Of a DNA stretch of 64,000 bases, positions 31,973 to 44,390 are shown piece after piece. Numbering within the stretch: the first letter of the stretch is position 1; the number at the start of each line of letters is the position of its first letter. The position numbers and the translations under genes are program-made. Under the pieces are notes generated by a model. That model had not been told where the DNA came from, ran no database searches, and saw only the letters and a program-made list of their open reading frames with translations. Source of the DNA: Aquila chrysaetos chrysaetos (Eukaryota > Chordata > Aves > Accipitriformes > Accipitridae); assembly GCF_900496995.4 (NCBI RefSeq), contig NW_024470326.1, forward strand, positions 620,001-684,000, given 5' to 3'.

Positions 31973-34900
31973 GTGGGGTAGACCGGGCCTCCCTGCCCGC
32001 GCTAATGGGGTAGACCTGTCCTCCCTACCCACGCGGGCGTGGTAGACCTGACCTTCCTACTAGTAAAGGAAGGGTAGATCTGGCCTCCCTACCCACGCGG
32101 CGGAATAGACCTGGCCTCCCTACCCACAGGGGCAGCGTAGATCTGCCCTCCCAAACTGCATGGAAGGGTAGACCTGGCCTCCCTACGCTCACGGACAGGG
32201 TAGACCTGGCCACCCTATCACGCGGGTGAGCTAGACCTGGCTTCCTGCCAGCGCAGGCAGGGTAGACATGGCCACCCTAACGGTAAGGGATAAGTAGAAT
32301 GGGCTCCGTACCGGTGCAGGCGGGGTAGACCTGGCCTCCCTACTAGTAAGGGAGGTGTAGATCTGGCCTCACTACCCGCGCAGGCGGGTAGACCTGCCCT
32401 CCATTCCGGGGTGGATAGGGTAGACCTGGACTCCTTACCCACGCTAATGCGGTAGACCTGGCCTCCCTACTGGTGTGGGCGGGGTAGACCTGGCCTCCCT
32501 ACCCACAGGGGCAGGGTAGATCTGGCCTCCCTAATCGCATGGTCAGGGTAGACCTGGCCTCCCTACGCTCACGGAAAGGGTAGACCTAGCCTTCCTATTG
32601 CGCGGGTGGGCTAGACCTGGCTTCCTACCTGCGCAGGAGGGGTAGACATGGCTTCCCTACAGGTAAGGGAGGGGTAGACTTGGCCTACGTACCGTTGCAG
32701 GAAGAGTAGACCTGGCCTCCCTACCGGGGCATATGAGGTAGACCTGGCCTCCCTACCCGCGCTAATGGGGTAGATCTGGCCTCCCTACCCGCGTGGCGGA
32801 ATAGACCTGGCCTCCCTACCAGCGCGGACAGGGTTGACCTGCCCTCCCTAGCAGCGTGGGCAAGGTAGACCTGGCCTCCCTGATGGCAATGTTTGGCTAG
32901 ACCAGGCCTCCCTGTCGGTGCCGGTGGGGTAGACCTGGCCTCTATACCCGCGTGGGGAGGGTTGACCTGGCCTCCCTACCGGGGCGGTTGGGGTAGACCT
33001 GGACAACCTACCCACGCTAATTTGGTGGACCTGGCCTTCCTACCTGCGCGGGCGTGGTAGACCTGGCCTCCCTACTAGTAAGGGAGGGGTAGATACGGCC
33101 TCCCTACCCGCGCGGGGGTGTAGACCTGGCCTCCCTACTGTCGCGGGATGGGTAGACCTGGCCTTCCTAACCACAGGGGCGGGGTAGATCTGGCCTCCCT
33201 AACCGCATGGGCAGGGTAGACCTGGCCTCCCTACCCACGCTTATGGGGTAGAGATGGCCTCCCTACCCACAGGGGCAGCATAGATATGGCCTCCCTACAC
33301 CAATTTGGCAGGGTAGACCTGGCCTCCCTATGCTCACGGACAGGGTAGACATGGCCTCCCTACACGTGCGGGCGATGTAGAACTTTACTCCATACCCACG
33401 TGGGCGGGGTTGTCCTGGCCTTCGTATCGGTGTGGCGTGGGTAGACCTCGCCTCCCTACCAGCACAGGCAGGGTAGACTGGGCCTCCCTACCTGTGCTAA
33501 TGGGGTAGACCTGGCCTCCCTACCAGCGTGGCAGGGTAGACCTGGCCTCCCTACCAGCGCAGGGGTGAAGACCTGGCCTCCCTACTGGCGCGGGCAGTGT
33601 AGACCTGGCCTCCCCACCAGCGCCAGCAGGGTAGACCTGGCCTCCCTACTGGCGCAGGCAGGGTAGACCTGGCCTCCCTACCCGCAGGGGCGGGGTAGAT
33701 CTGACCCCCTAACCGCATGGTCAGGGTACACTTGGCCTCCCCACGCTCACGGACAGGATAGACTTGGCCTCTCTATCGCGCGGGTGGGCTAGACCTGGCT
33801 TCCTAACGGAGCAGGTGGGGTAGACATGGCCTCCCTACTGGTAAGGGAGGGGTAGACTTGGCCTCCCTACCGGCACAGGCAAGGTAGACATGGCCTCCGT
33901 ACCTGGGTGATGGGGTAGACCTAGCCTACACACCCTCGCTAATGAGGTAGACCTGGCCTCCCTACCCGCACAGGCGTGTTAGACCTGGCCTCCCTACTAG
34001 TAAGGGAGGGGTAGATCTTGCCTCCCTACCCACGTGGGGGCGTAGACCTGTCCTCCCTACCAGCAAGGGCAGGGTAGACCTGGCCTCCCTAACAGCAAGG
34101 ACAGGGTAGACCTGGCCTCCCTACCCATGTGGTGGAGTAGACCTGGCCTCCCTACTGTCGCAGGTGGGGTCGACGTGGCCTCCCTACCGGCGTGGGCGGG
34201 GTTGACCTGGCCTCCCTACTGGTGTGGGCGGGTAGACCTGCCCTCCCTACCGGCATGGGCCTGTCTTCCCTACCCGCATGGGAAGGGTAGACCTTGCTCT
34301 GTACCAGCAAGGGCAGGGAAGACCTGCCCTCCCTAGCGGCACAGACGGGGTTCACCTGGCCTCCGTGTCGGCGTGGGCAGGGTAGACCTAGCTTCCCTAC
34401 CAGCATGGGTGAGGTAGACCTGGCCTCCCTGCTTGCAATGGTTGAGTAGACCAGGCCACCCTGCCGGCGCTTGTGGGGTAGACCTGGCCTCCCTACCCGC
34501 TCGGGCGGGGTAGACCTGGCCTTCCTACCGGCGTGGGGTGGGTAGACCTGGCCTCCCTATTGGTAAGGGAGGAGTCGAGCTGGCCTCCCTACCCGCACGG
34601 GCGGGGTAGAACTTGCCTCCATACCCATGCTTGCGGGGTTGTCCTGTCCTCCGTATCTGTGTGGGCTGGGTAGACCTGGCCTCCCTAGTGGCGTGGGCAG
34701 GGTAGACATGGCGTCCCTACCAGTAAGGGAGTGGTAGACTTGCCCTCCGTACCAGCAAGGGCAGGGTAGACCTGGCCTCCCTACCCATGCAGGCGGTGTA
34801 GACCTGGCCTCTCTAGCGGCGCCGGCGGGGTAGACCTGGCCTATCTACCGGGGCGGATGGGGTAGACTTGGCCTCCCTACCGATGCTAATGGGGTAGACC

Positions 34901-35930
34901 TGGCCTCCCTACCCGCGCGGGGGCGTATACCTGGCCTCCCTACTGGCATGGATGGGGTTGACCTGGCCTCCCTAGCAGCGTGGGCGAGGTAGACATGGCC
35001 TGCCTGCTGGCAATGGTTGGTAGACCAGGCCTTCCTGCAGGCACCGGTGTGGCAGACCAGGCCTCACTACCCGCACGGACAGGGTAGACCAGACCACCCT
35101 GCTAGCGCTTGTGGGGTAGACCTGGCCTCCCTACCGGAGTGGATGAAGTAGACCTGGGCTCCCTATTGGTAAGGGAGGGGTAGAACTGGACTCCCTACCC
35201 ACACAGGCGGGGTAGACCTGGCGTCCCTGCAAGCAAGTGCAGGGTAGAACTTGCCTCCATACCCACGAGGGCGGGGTTGTCCTGGCCTCCGTATCCGTGT
35301 GGGCAGGGCAGACCTGGGCTCCCTACTGGCATGTGCAGGTTAGACCTGGCCTCCCTACGCGGGGGCGGGGTAGAACTTGCCTCCGTACACACGTGGGCGG
35401 GGTTGTCCTGGCCTCCATATCGGTGTGGGCTGGGTAGACCTGGCCTCCCTACCTGCGCTAATGGGGTAGAAATGGCCTCCCTAACCGCACGGGCATGGTA
35501 TTCCTGGTTTTCCTACCGGCATGGGCGTGGTAGACCCTGCCACCGTATCAGCAAGGGCGGGGAAGACCTGCCCTCCCTACCGGCGTGGACGGGGTTGACC
35601 TGGCCTCTGTATCACCGTGGGGAGGGTAGAGCTGGCTTCCCTACCGGCGCAGGCGGGGTAGACATGGCCTCCCTACCGGTAAAGGAGGGGTAGACTTGGC
35701 CTCCGTACCAACGCAGGTGGGGTAGACCGGGCCTCTGTACCAGCAAGGGCAGGGAAGACCTGGCCTCCCTACCAGCGCGGACGGGTTGAACTGGACTCTG
35801 TATCGGTGTGGGCAGGCTAGACCTGGCTTCCCTACTGGCGAGGGCGCGGTTGTCCTGGCCTCCCTAACGGCATGGAGAAGGTAGACCTGGCCTCCCTGCC
35901 CGCAAGGTCGGGGTAGACCTGGCCTCCCTA
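31973..35930. repeat. Satellite type A, roughly 32-bp tandem minisatellite (block 1)
   Basis: This is about 120 tandem copies of a GC-rich unit of about 32 bp. Its constant half is GGGTAGACCTGGCCTCCCTA and its variable half is made of words such as CCGGCGCGGGCG, CCCGCGCTAATG, CTAGTAAGGGAG or CGCTCACGGACA. The variant words recur in order: the GCTCACGGA variant begins at about 32187, 32567, 33332 and 33745, spacings of about 380, 765 and 413. This indicates a higher-order repeat of 12-13 units. Open frames across it are by-products of the repeat. Confidence 0.93.
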
Positions 35931-37796
35931 CCTGACCATCGCGGGTACGCCTGGCGTCCCTTCCAGATGCTCCAGTGTGGTACCGGTACTCTTACTGGTA
36001 CTCCGGGGTAGTAGCGGTACCCCTGCTGGTACCCCGGGGTACACCTGCTGTCCCTACCGGTGCTGCAGGCTAGACCTGGCCTCCCTAATGGAAAGCGCGG
36101 GGCTGACATGGCCTACCTACCCATGTGGGTAGGGTAGACCTGGCGTCCCCTACCTGATCCTCTGGGGTACTTCTGGTACCCTTACTGGTGCTCCAAAGTA
36201 GTACCGATACCCCCACTAGTACTCCGGGGTAGCACCGGTATACACACACACCCCCCCCGGCTACTTGGGGGTAGTACCGATACCCCTACTGGTACTCTGA
36301 GGTACCACTGCTGTCCCTGCTGGCGCCTGGCGGTAGACCTGCCCTCCCTACCTGACCCTCTGTGGTAGGTCTCATATCCCTACCTGATGCTCTGGGGTAG
36401 ACCTGCCCACCCTACCAGCGCTGGCGAGGTAGACCTGGCCTCCGTGCTGGTGCCGGTGGGGTAAACCTGACCTCCCTGCTGGCATGGGTGGGGTAGACCT
36501 GGCCTCCCTGCCCGCAATGTTGGTGTAGACCTGGCCTCCCTACCGGTGCATGTGGGGTAGACCTGGCCCCCCTACCGGCAAGCATGGGGTTGACGTGGCC
36601 TCCCTGCCTGCAAGGTCAGGGTAGACCTGGCCTCCCTACCGGCAAGCGTGGGGTTGACCTTGCCTCCTTACCCATGCGTGTGGGGTAGACCTGGCGTCCC
36701 CTACCTGATCCTCTGGGGGTACTACCGATACGCTTACTGGTACTCCAGGGTAGTAACGATACCCCCACTAGTACTCCGGGATAGCACCAGTAAATCCCCC
36801 CCAGTACTTGGGGGTAGTACCGATAACCCTACTGGTACTCCGGGGTACAACTGCTGTCCCTGCTGGCGCCCGGCGGTAGACCCGCTCTCCCTACCTGACC
36901 CTCTGGGGTAGGCCCTGTATCCCCCCCTGGTGCTCCAAGGTAGACCTGGCCTCCCTACCGGTACAGGAGTGGTAGACCTGGCCTCCCTGCTGGTGCCGGT
37001 GGGGTAGACCTGGCCTCCCTGCCCGCATGGTCGGGGTAGACCTGGCCTCCCTACCGGTTCTTGCGGGGTTGACCTGGTCTCCCTACTAGCAAGCGTGGGG
37101 TTGACCTGGCCTCCCTAACCATGGGCGTGGGGTAGACCTGGCGTCCCGACCTCATCCTCCCGGTTAGTACCGTTACCCCTACTGGTACTCCAGGGTAGTA
37201 GCAGTACCCCTGCTGGTACCACCCGGGGTACACCTGCTGTCCCTACTGGTGCACTGGGTTAGACCTGGCCCCCCTACCGGCAAGCGTGGGGTTGACCTGG
37301 CCTCCCTAACCATGGGGGTGGGGTAGACCTGGCATCCCCTACCTGATCCTCAGGCATACTACCGGTACCCTTGCTGGTACTCCAGGGTCGTACCGGTACC
37401 CCCACTAGTACTCCATGGTAGCACCTGTAACACCCCCCCGCTACTTGGGGGTATTACCGATACCCCTCCTGGTACTCTGGGTTACAACTCCTGTCCCTGC
37501 TGGCGCCCGGTGGAAGACACGCCCTCCCTACCTGACCCTCTGTGGTAGGCCTTATATCCCTACCTGATGCTCCAGGTTGGACCTGGCCACCCTACCGGCG
37601 CTGGCGAGGTAGACCTGGCCTCCTGCTGGCGACAGTGTGGTAGACCTGGCCGTCCTACCAGCAAGCGCGGGGTTGACCTGGCCTCCCTTACCGTGGGGGT
37701 GGGGTAGACCTGGCATCCCGACCTCATCCTCCTGGGTTGCACCGTTACCCCTACTGGTACTCTAGGGTAGTACCAGTACCCCTGATGGTACCCTGG
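35931..37796. repeat. Satellite type B, GGTACC-rich higher-order repeat (block 1)
   Basis: The array changes here to longer units. Each combines type A-like words (GTAGACCTGGCCTCCCTA) with a run of GGTAGTACCGGTACCCCTA and CTGGTACTCCGGGGTA words. A CTACTTGGGGGTA landmark occurs at about 36261, 36804 and 37441, giving an irregular period of about 540-640 bp. The GTACCGGTA-CCCC-TACTGGTAC arrangement can form a hairpin. The block is cut by the LTR at 37797. Confidence 0.9.
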
Positions 37797-38365
37797 TGAG
37801 ACAAGGGGAGTCAAAAGAATCTCAGTAGACATAATAAAGGGGGATGAAAGATGAAGTTTAGCGCTTACATTGTTGAAATTAGCTGACATAGAGACAGTCC
37901 TTGATAAGAAGAGCTGGTCCTAAGAACCAGCCAATAAGGTAGAGACAGTTCCTGATAAGAAGCAGGCGCAGGCCCCAAGAGCCAGCTAAGACTGTTCTTG
38001 TAGCTTGGGTGAATACCAGGAAATCACTGAGCCTGCGCAAGAAGAAAGGTTACTAGCGGTGATGAAGAGGAGTCATCTATCTTCATCTCTGCGACCACCA
38101 GACGACCACCATAAAGAGGCACTGCGCAAGCGCAGTTGAGAGGAGACTATGGAAATGTCCTCTCGGAGCTAATTTTAACATGAAGCAGGGACAGGTCATG
38201 CATATGTATAGGCATATTGTGAATATGTAACACTTGACTGTATAAACTTGAAACGAACTGCCGAGTCGGGCGCGCACGACTTTGGTGGGACTACCCCCCG
38301 TGCTGCCCAGCGCTAATGAACATACTACTAATCTCACCGATTGTGGAGTCCGTTTCCACACGTCA
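37797..38365 (+). mobile_element. 5' LTR of gammaretrovirus-like element C, inserted in satellite
   Basis: A 569-bp LTR runs from TGAGACAAGGGGAGTC to CCACACGTCA, with a TATA-like TGTATAAACTTG near 38240. The left edge is a sharp junction with type B satellite. A TGG-initiated candidate primer-binding site (TGGCGAGCCAGGCAGGAG, 38369-38386) follows. I could not assign its tRNA. Confidence 0.75.
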
Positions 38366-39349
38366 GTTTGGCGAGCCAGGCAGGAGACTCTCTGCTTGGC
38401 TGTGGGACCGACTGTGGAGCGGACGCCCCTCTGCGCGCACCGAGCACTTTCCTCGGAGGAGCCTCCGCTGCCAGCCACTCACCGCAGGAGCAGACAACGA
38501 CCTCCTGAAGCCGCCGACCAAACGGTATGTTTCACAAAGGGAGCCTGTAAAGGTACAGGCCGGGGCAGCTGGTAAATCGCGCAGAGACGTCTGGCGTGCA
38601 GCAGAGTCCCCGTATGGGAGGAGGGTACCCTGTATGGTAGAAAAGGGGGGATTTGCTGACCGATAGAGCGGCCACTAGCGATCTTGGAGGTAGATCGAGC
38701 AAATCCTGGGGTGACCGCTGTTTCCCAGTATCGGGAGCCAGGACGGACCTGTCGATGACTGGTATATAAGAGGCAGGAGAAGGGTAAGCGGACCCCCTCG
38801 CAATTGCGCTTGGTTTACTTTTGCAGCTGCTGAAAGGTTGTCAACTGGAGCGATGATTGTATGATGTGAATGTTTGGAAGTTAATGTTAAAGATTTTGTG
38901 TGGGTGTGTGGAAATGATATGGTGAAATTTATAGGTGTATGTATGTTTGTTAATGTGTGAATGTCTTTACGTCTTAATAGGGGTGATTCCCTGTTTTGTA
39001 TGTGGGCTTGCAACTGGACTATATGATAATTAGCAATTAGCATCCGGCTTGGGTTTTGTTGAAGTGTAAATCTTGTGGGAGGAGGTGGTACTGTACATCT
39101 AACAGACAGGAAACCAGACTGCCTTGAGTGTTTTCCTAAATTCCACACTTCTATGATTGGGAAAGGGCTTACTAAGAATCCGAAATAGTGAGATTGGTGT
39201 GGAAGGGAAAATTTAATTCCAGAAATTTGGGACGTGTGGGAAGAAAACTGGGGGAAGACTATAAAGAAGTGTAAGAAACGAATTTGCATGGAAGCTTATT
39301 AAAGGAGAAGCCAAAATCCAACTTAAGAATCATTAGGAGGAGTACTAAA
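38366..39349 (+). other. Retroviral leader of element C
   Basis: About 980 nt lie between the LTR and gag. They begin with the candidate primer-binding site at 38369 and are expected to hold the packaging signal. No reading frame here looks viral. A 204-codon frame on the opposite strand (38675-39289) resembles nothing known and is probably chance. Confidence 0.55.
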
Positions 39350-40807
39350 ATGGGAAACAATCAAGGAGGAGTATTGAGGAAGAGTCCTTTGGGTTGTGTA
39401 ATTGCCCACTGGAAAGATATTGTTGGGTCCGGAGGTACGGAAAGTAAAAAGAACCTTATTAACTACTGCAATCAATGGTGGCTGTTGTATAAGTTAGAAG
39501 GTGATGTTAAGTGGCCACTTAATGGGTCAATAGATTATAATACTTGATTACAACTAATGCTGTTTTTAAGGAGAGAAGGAAAATGGGATGAGGTTTCGTA
39601 TGCAGACATGTTTTTCACCCTCCGAAATCATCCAGAGTGGCAAAGGGACTGTGGAATGGTACCCCCACAGGACCCCATGGGGCTTGCACTTGAGCGAGAG
39701 AACAACAAGGAGCTTAGAGGTAAACTGAGGTGGCGTTGTTCGGCATGTAGTATTGGACAAAGATGTACTAAGGCAAATAAAATCCATCAGGTACCAGAAC
39801 AAGATCTAACTGATTTGTTTAAGCCTCCCCCTCGATCACAGGAACAGGATGCAGACTCGGATAGAACTCCGACCCCCCCGAACAGCCCTGTATCTTCCCG
39901 TACTAGGAAGAAAACTACCTCAACAGCTTTACAAGCACCTCTCCGAGAGGCGGTGGGGCCGGATGGTGGGACGATGTTAATCAAAGTACCCTTTTCTACT
40001 GCTGACCTAGGGGAATGGAAAAAGGTTGCAAAAGATTATAGGAGTGATCCGATAGGTGTAACTAAGCATTTCCAATTTATTGTAAAACAGCATAACCCTG
40101 ATTGGAAGGATATACAGCTATTATTGGAATATATGACTGAGACAGAGAAACAGCTGATTTTAAAAACAGCAGGGAACCTTGCTGAAGATCATTATAAGAT
40201 TACAGGAGGGGACATTAAGGAATATTTCCCTCTCCAAGACCCAAAGTGGGATGTTAATAGATCTGCACATATGGAAAGATTGCAGGGGTATCAGGAGTGG
40301 ATTGCAAAAGGAATGGAGAAAGCAATCCCCCAAACTATAAATTGGTCAGCTTTATATAGCAGTTATAAACAGAGTCCTTCCGAGTCTCCATCTGAATTCC
40401 TGGATCGACTGAGGGATGTAATGCGCCGCAGCACACCGCTGGATCCTGGGTCAGAGGTAGGAATACAACAATTAGTCTCCCTGTTTTTGGGTCAATCTAC
40501 AAGGGATATAAGGCGTAAACTGCAGAAATTACGACCTACAGAGAGTAGGAATTTAGAAACATTGTTGGATGAAGCATGGAGAGTATTTAGTAACAGAGAG
40601 GAAGGATATAGGCAAGGGCAAAAGAAATTACTGGCTGTTATCCAGGAAGAAAGAGGAAGAGGGCCTAGACGAGACTTGCCCCGACTCGGCAAGGATCAAT
40701 GTGCTTTGTGTAAGAAATTCGGTCATTGGAAAAAGGAATGCCCAAGGAACAAGGAGGATCAGAGGGCTCAAACAGGAAGAACGGTAGCCCATGTGAAGGG
40801 AGATTGA
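39350..40807 (+). pseudogene. Retroviral gag, gammaretrovirus-like, one internal UGA (element C)
   Basis: The gag frame starts MGNNQGGVL, with Gly-2 for myristoylation, and runs 486 codons in one frame. It is interrupted only by a TGA at 39545-39547 in the matrix region. Order: matrix to about 39780; a proline-rich part with PTPPNSP near 39865; capsid from about 39960, with the PSESPSEFLDRLRDVMRR region near 40375-40430; a charged stretch; and one zinc knuckle CALCKKFGHWKKEC near 40700-40740. A single knuckle and the capsid style fit gammaretroviruses. A terminal TGA at 40805-40807 is followed in the same frame by protease, the layout of stop-codon readthrough in that group. The internal TGA disables it. 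Confidence 0.87.
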
Positions 40808-41312
40808 TGGGAACCTGGGGAATCTACCCTAGTGGATCCACTGGTTATAATTAAGCTAGGGAAAACACAACAAGAGGTAGAATTTTTGGTAGATACAGGA
40901 GCAACCTAATCGGTTCTGAATCAAGCTTTGATGCCTCTAGGAGATGATTATGTCATGGTGAAAGGAGCGACTGGCCAAAGTGAAAAGGCATATTTTTGTA
41001 AACCTTTAGAATATAAATTAGGAAAACAGTGGGGCATTCCTAAATTTTTATATATGCCCAACTCCCCAAAGGCACTTTTGGGAAGGGACTTGTTGGAACA
41101 ATTGGGAGCAAAAATTGTATTTGAAAAAGGGAGAAATTACTCTGGAGGTAAAAGATCAGCAATATGTTCAAATATTGAGCCTAACCTAACCAGTCTCCCC
41201 CTAGAAGGAAGCATTAACGAGGACATCTTAAACCAAGTGTACCCAGGGGTATGGGCTACTGATGCACCTGGAAGAGTGAAAAGTGCTCCACCTGTTGAAG
41301 TTAGGCTTCATT
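40808..41312 (+). pseudogene. Retroviral protease and start of RT, truncated (element C)
   Basis: The sequence continues in the gag frame. The protease active-site motif LVDTGAT near 40889-40906 is followed at once by a TAA at 40907-40909. The flap and C-terminal LLGRDLLEQLGAK (near 41075-41110) follow. A local frame disturbance is likely near 41125-41200. The last part, VWATDAPGRVKSAPPVEV near 41250-41300, is the N-terminal edge of a gammaretroviral reverse transcriptase. Retroviral sequence stops within 10 nt of 41312, where type B satellite resumes. RT, integrase, env and the 3' LTR are all missing. Confidence 0.85.
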
Positions 41313-42618
41313 CTTCTGGGTAGTACCGTTATCCCCACTGGTACTCCAGGGTAGTACCAGTACCCCTGCTGGTACCCCGGGGTACACCTGCTGTCCCTAC
41401 TGGCGCTCCAGGCTACTCGTGGTTCCCTAGCGGCAACGTGTTTTTGACCTGGCCTGCCTACCCATGCGGGCAAGGTAGACCTGGCGTCCGCTACCTGATC
41501 CTCCGGGGTACTACCGGTACCTTTACTGGTACTCCAGGGTAGTGCCAATACACCTAATGGTACCCCCGTGGTACACCAGCTCTCCCTACTGCGCTCCGGG
41601 CTAGACCTGGCCTGTATCCCTGATGTGCCGAGATTGGGCAGGCATCCCTACCTGATGCTTCGGGGTAGGCCTGGCATCCCGACCTGACGCTCAAGGGTAG
41701 TGCCAGTACCCCTACTGGTAATCCGGGCTTGTTCCGGTACCACTACTGGTACTCCCGGGTACAAGTGTTGTCACAATGGCGCTTGGGGGTAGACCCGTCC
41801 TCCCTACCTGAACCTCTGGTGTCGGCCTGGTATCCCTAGCTGTTGCTCTAGGATAGGCTTGGCATCCCTACCTGTGCGGACGGGGTAGACTAGGACTCAC
41901 TACCGGCAAGGGCGGGCTAGACCTGGCCTCCCTCCCTGTGCAGACAGGGTAGGCGAGGCCTCCGTGCCGGCAACAGCGGGGTAGAATGGCCTCCCTGCTG
42001 GCGCGGGCGGGGTAGACCTGGCCTACTTACCTGATGATCCAGCCTTGCCCTGGCGTCCCTACCTGACACTCTGGCGTAGTACCGTTATCCCTACTGCTAC
42101 TCCCGATTAGTACCGGTACCCCTACTTGTACTCAGGTGTACAACTGGTGTCACAATGGGAGTGCAGGGGAAGATGAGCCCTCCCGACCTGAATTTCTGGG
42201 GTAGGCCTGGCAACCCTACCTGATCCTCCGGGGTAGTACCGTTACCCCTACTGGTACTCCCGGCTAGTACTGGTACCCCTGCTGGTACTCACGGCTAATA
42301 CCAGTACCCCCACTTGTACTCCGGGGTACAGCTGGTGTCACAGTGTGCGTGTGGGCGTAGACCCGCCCTCCCTACCTGACCCTCTGGGGTAGGACTGGCG
42401 TCTCTACCTGATGCTTTGGGGTAGGCCTGGCATCCCTACCTGATGCTCCGGGGTAGTACCGTTACCGCTAGTGGTACTAGCAGCTAGTACCGGTACCACT
42501 ACTAGTACTCTGGGGTACACCTGGTGTCACAATGGGCGTGCGGGGGAAGACCAGCCCTCCCTACCTGAACCTCTGGTGTCGCCCTGGTATCCCTATCTGA
42601 TGCTCCAGGGTAGGCCTG
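41313..42618. repeat. Satellite type B (block 2)
   Basis: The GGTACC-rich repeat resumes directly after the truncated provirus, with TAGTACCGTTATCCCC and ACTGGTACTCCAGGGTAGTA words. Variants here more often carry ACAATGGGCG and CTACCTGAACCTCTGG words than in block 1. The block ends at the LTR at 42619. Confidence 0.9.
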
Positions 42619-43385
42619 TGTCACGGTCCACTCGGTGGACTCGTGATGGTTCGTTTGCTACGATCTCGAAAGTGCAAAACTTAAGGTGACCAACACCAAA
42701 GGGGATAGCAGTAATCACACAGTAAAACTTTATTGTATTGCCTGTGAAGAGGCACGCGATAGTTAGAGATGAGTGAAAGAAAGGAGAAAAGTAAAGTTAA
42801 GTTTAGAGAGAGGAGAAAGAGAGGTTATAGCTACCACCGCTGATCTCAAGACGTCCTAACGGTCCCGGGTCCAGCTAATGCTGCGTCGTCAATCGTTGTG
42901 GTCCTTGGTGGGGAAGCTTCAAATTCCCATTGTTCAGAAGTCATCTTTTATGCTTAGTAACACACCTTGCTCCACCTCTGCCTCAGGAGTCTCCACCCTT
43001 CTCAGAATACAATTATCATATCTCCGCCCTTCTCGAGCGAGGCTATCACGCAGGTGCAGGGTCAGTGTCTGAGGCGTGGTAAGTCTTGGAGGCGGGTAGC
43101 CTTCGACCAGGAGGTGTGTTTTGGTATTATAATGAAGCAAGGTTCATCTAGAGTTCATGATTTCTTCATCGATATTATGGCAACGGTTGCAATCCATCCT
43201 TTTTGACAGTAGCTATGCGGTTACCACTAACGGCTCTAGCCAGGTACCTTCCAGGAGCCTTGTACGGCACATTCTGTCCTTGGGATTGGCCGCTGCGCTC
43301 CAAACAGGCCGTTGTCAGGTAATGTACTGTTCATGTTCCTGATGAAAATGTTGAGACAATGCTGATTTTCTGACCGACTCTTACA
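42619..43385 (-). mobile_element. Solo LTR inserted in satellite
   Basis: A 767-bp non-repetitive segment is flanked on both sides by type B satellite. On the minus strand it starts TGTAAGAGTCGG and ends ACCGTGACA, with AATAAA at 42729-42734, about 110 nt before its end. The TG/CA ends, the poly(A) signal and the lack of internal viral sequence fit a solo LTR. No clear target-site duplication was seen, perhaps because the flanks are themselves repeats. Confidence 0.75.
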
Positions 43386-44390
43386 GTAGTACCGGTACCC
43401 TACTGGTACTCCAGGGTAGTAGCGGTACCCCTGCTGGTACCCCGGGGTACACATGCTGTGCCTACTGGTGCACTGGGTTAGACCTGGTCCCCTACCAGGC
43501 AAGCGCGGGGTTGACCTGGCCTCCCTAACCATGGCGGTGGGGTAGACCTGGCGTGCCTACCTCATCCTCCTGGGTTGCACCGTTACCCCTACTGGTACTC
43601 CAGGGTAGTACCAGCACCCCTAATGTTACCCCGGTGTACAACTGCTGTCCCTACTGGCGCTCGGGGCTAGACCTGGCTTCCCTACCTGAAGATCCAGGCT
43701 CGGCCTGGCGTCCCTACCTGATGCTCTGTTGTAGTACCGGTATCCCTACTGGTATTCCGGGGTACACCTGGCGACACAATGGGCAGCGCGGGGGTAGACC
43801 CTGCGCTCCCTACCTGACCCTCTGGCGTAGGCCTGGCGTCCCTACCTGATTTTCTGGGGCACTACTGTTACCCCTACTGGTACTCCAGGGTAGTTCCTAT
43901 ACCACTAGTGGTACTCCCGGGTACAACGGGTGTCACAATGGGCGAGTGGGTGTAGATCTGCCCTCCCTACCTGAACCACTGGGGTAGGCCTGGCGTCCCT
44001 ACCTGAAGCTCCGGGCTAGTACCAGTACCCCTACTGGTACTCCAGGGTAGTGCCAGTACCCCTACTGGTACTCCGGGGTAGTGCCGGTACCAGAACGGTT
44101 ACTCCTGGGTACAACTGGTGTCACAATGGGTGCGCGGAGGTAGACCTGCCCTCCCTACCTGAATTTCTGGGGTAGGCCTGGCATCCCTACCTGATGCTCC
44201 GGGGTAGTACCGTTACCCATACTGGTACTCCGGGCTTGTTCTGGTACCACTACTGGTACTCCCGGGTACAAGTGTTGTCACAATGGGCGCGTGGGGGTGG
44301 ACCCGCCCTCCCTACCTAAAACTCTGGTGTCGGCCTGGTATCCCTATCTCTTGCTCTAGGGTAGGCTTGGCATCCCTACCTGTGCGGACA
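43386..44390. repeat. Satellite type B (block 3)
   Basis: GTACCGGTACC-type words resume at the base after the LTR and alternate with CTACCTGATGCTCCGGGGTA and ACAATGGGCG words. The block grades into type A units near 44390. Confidence 0.88.

Noticed and set aside
38675..39289. Minus-strand frame of 204 codons in the element C leader
   Set aside because: It has no recognisable domain, is antisense to a retroviral leader, and its Ser/Thr/His-rich composition arises from GT-rich plus-strand sequence.
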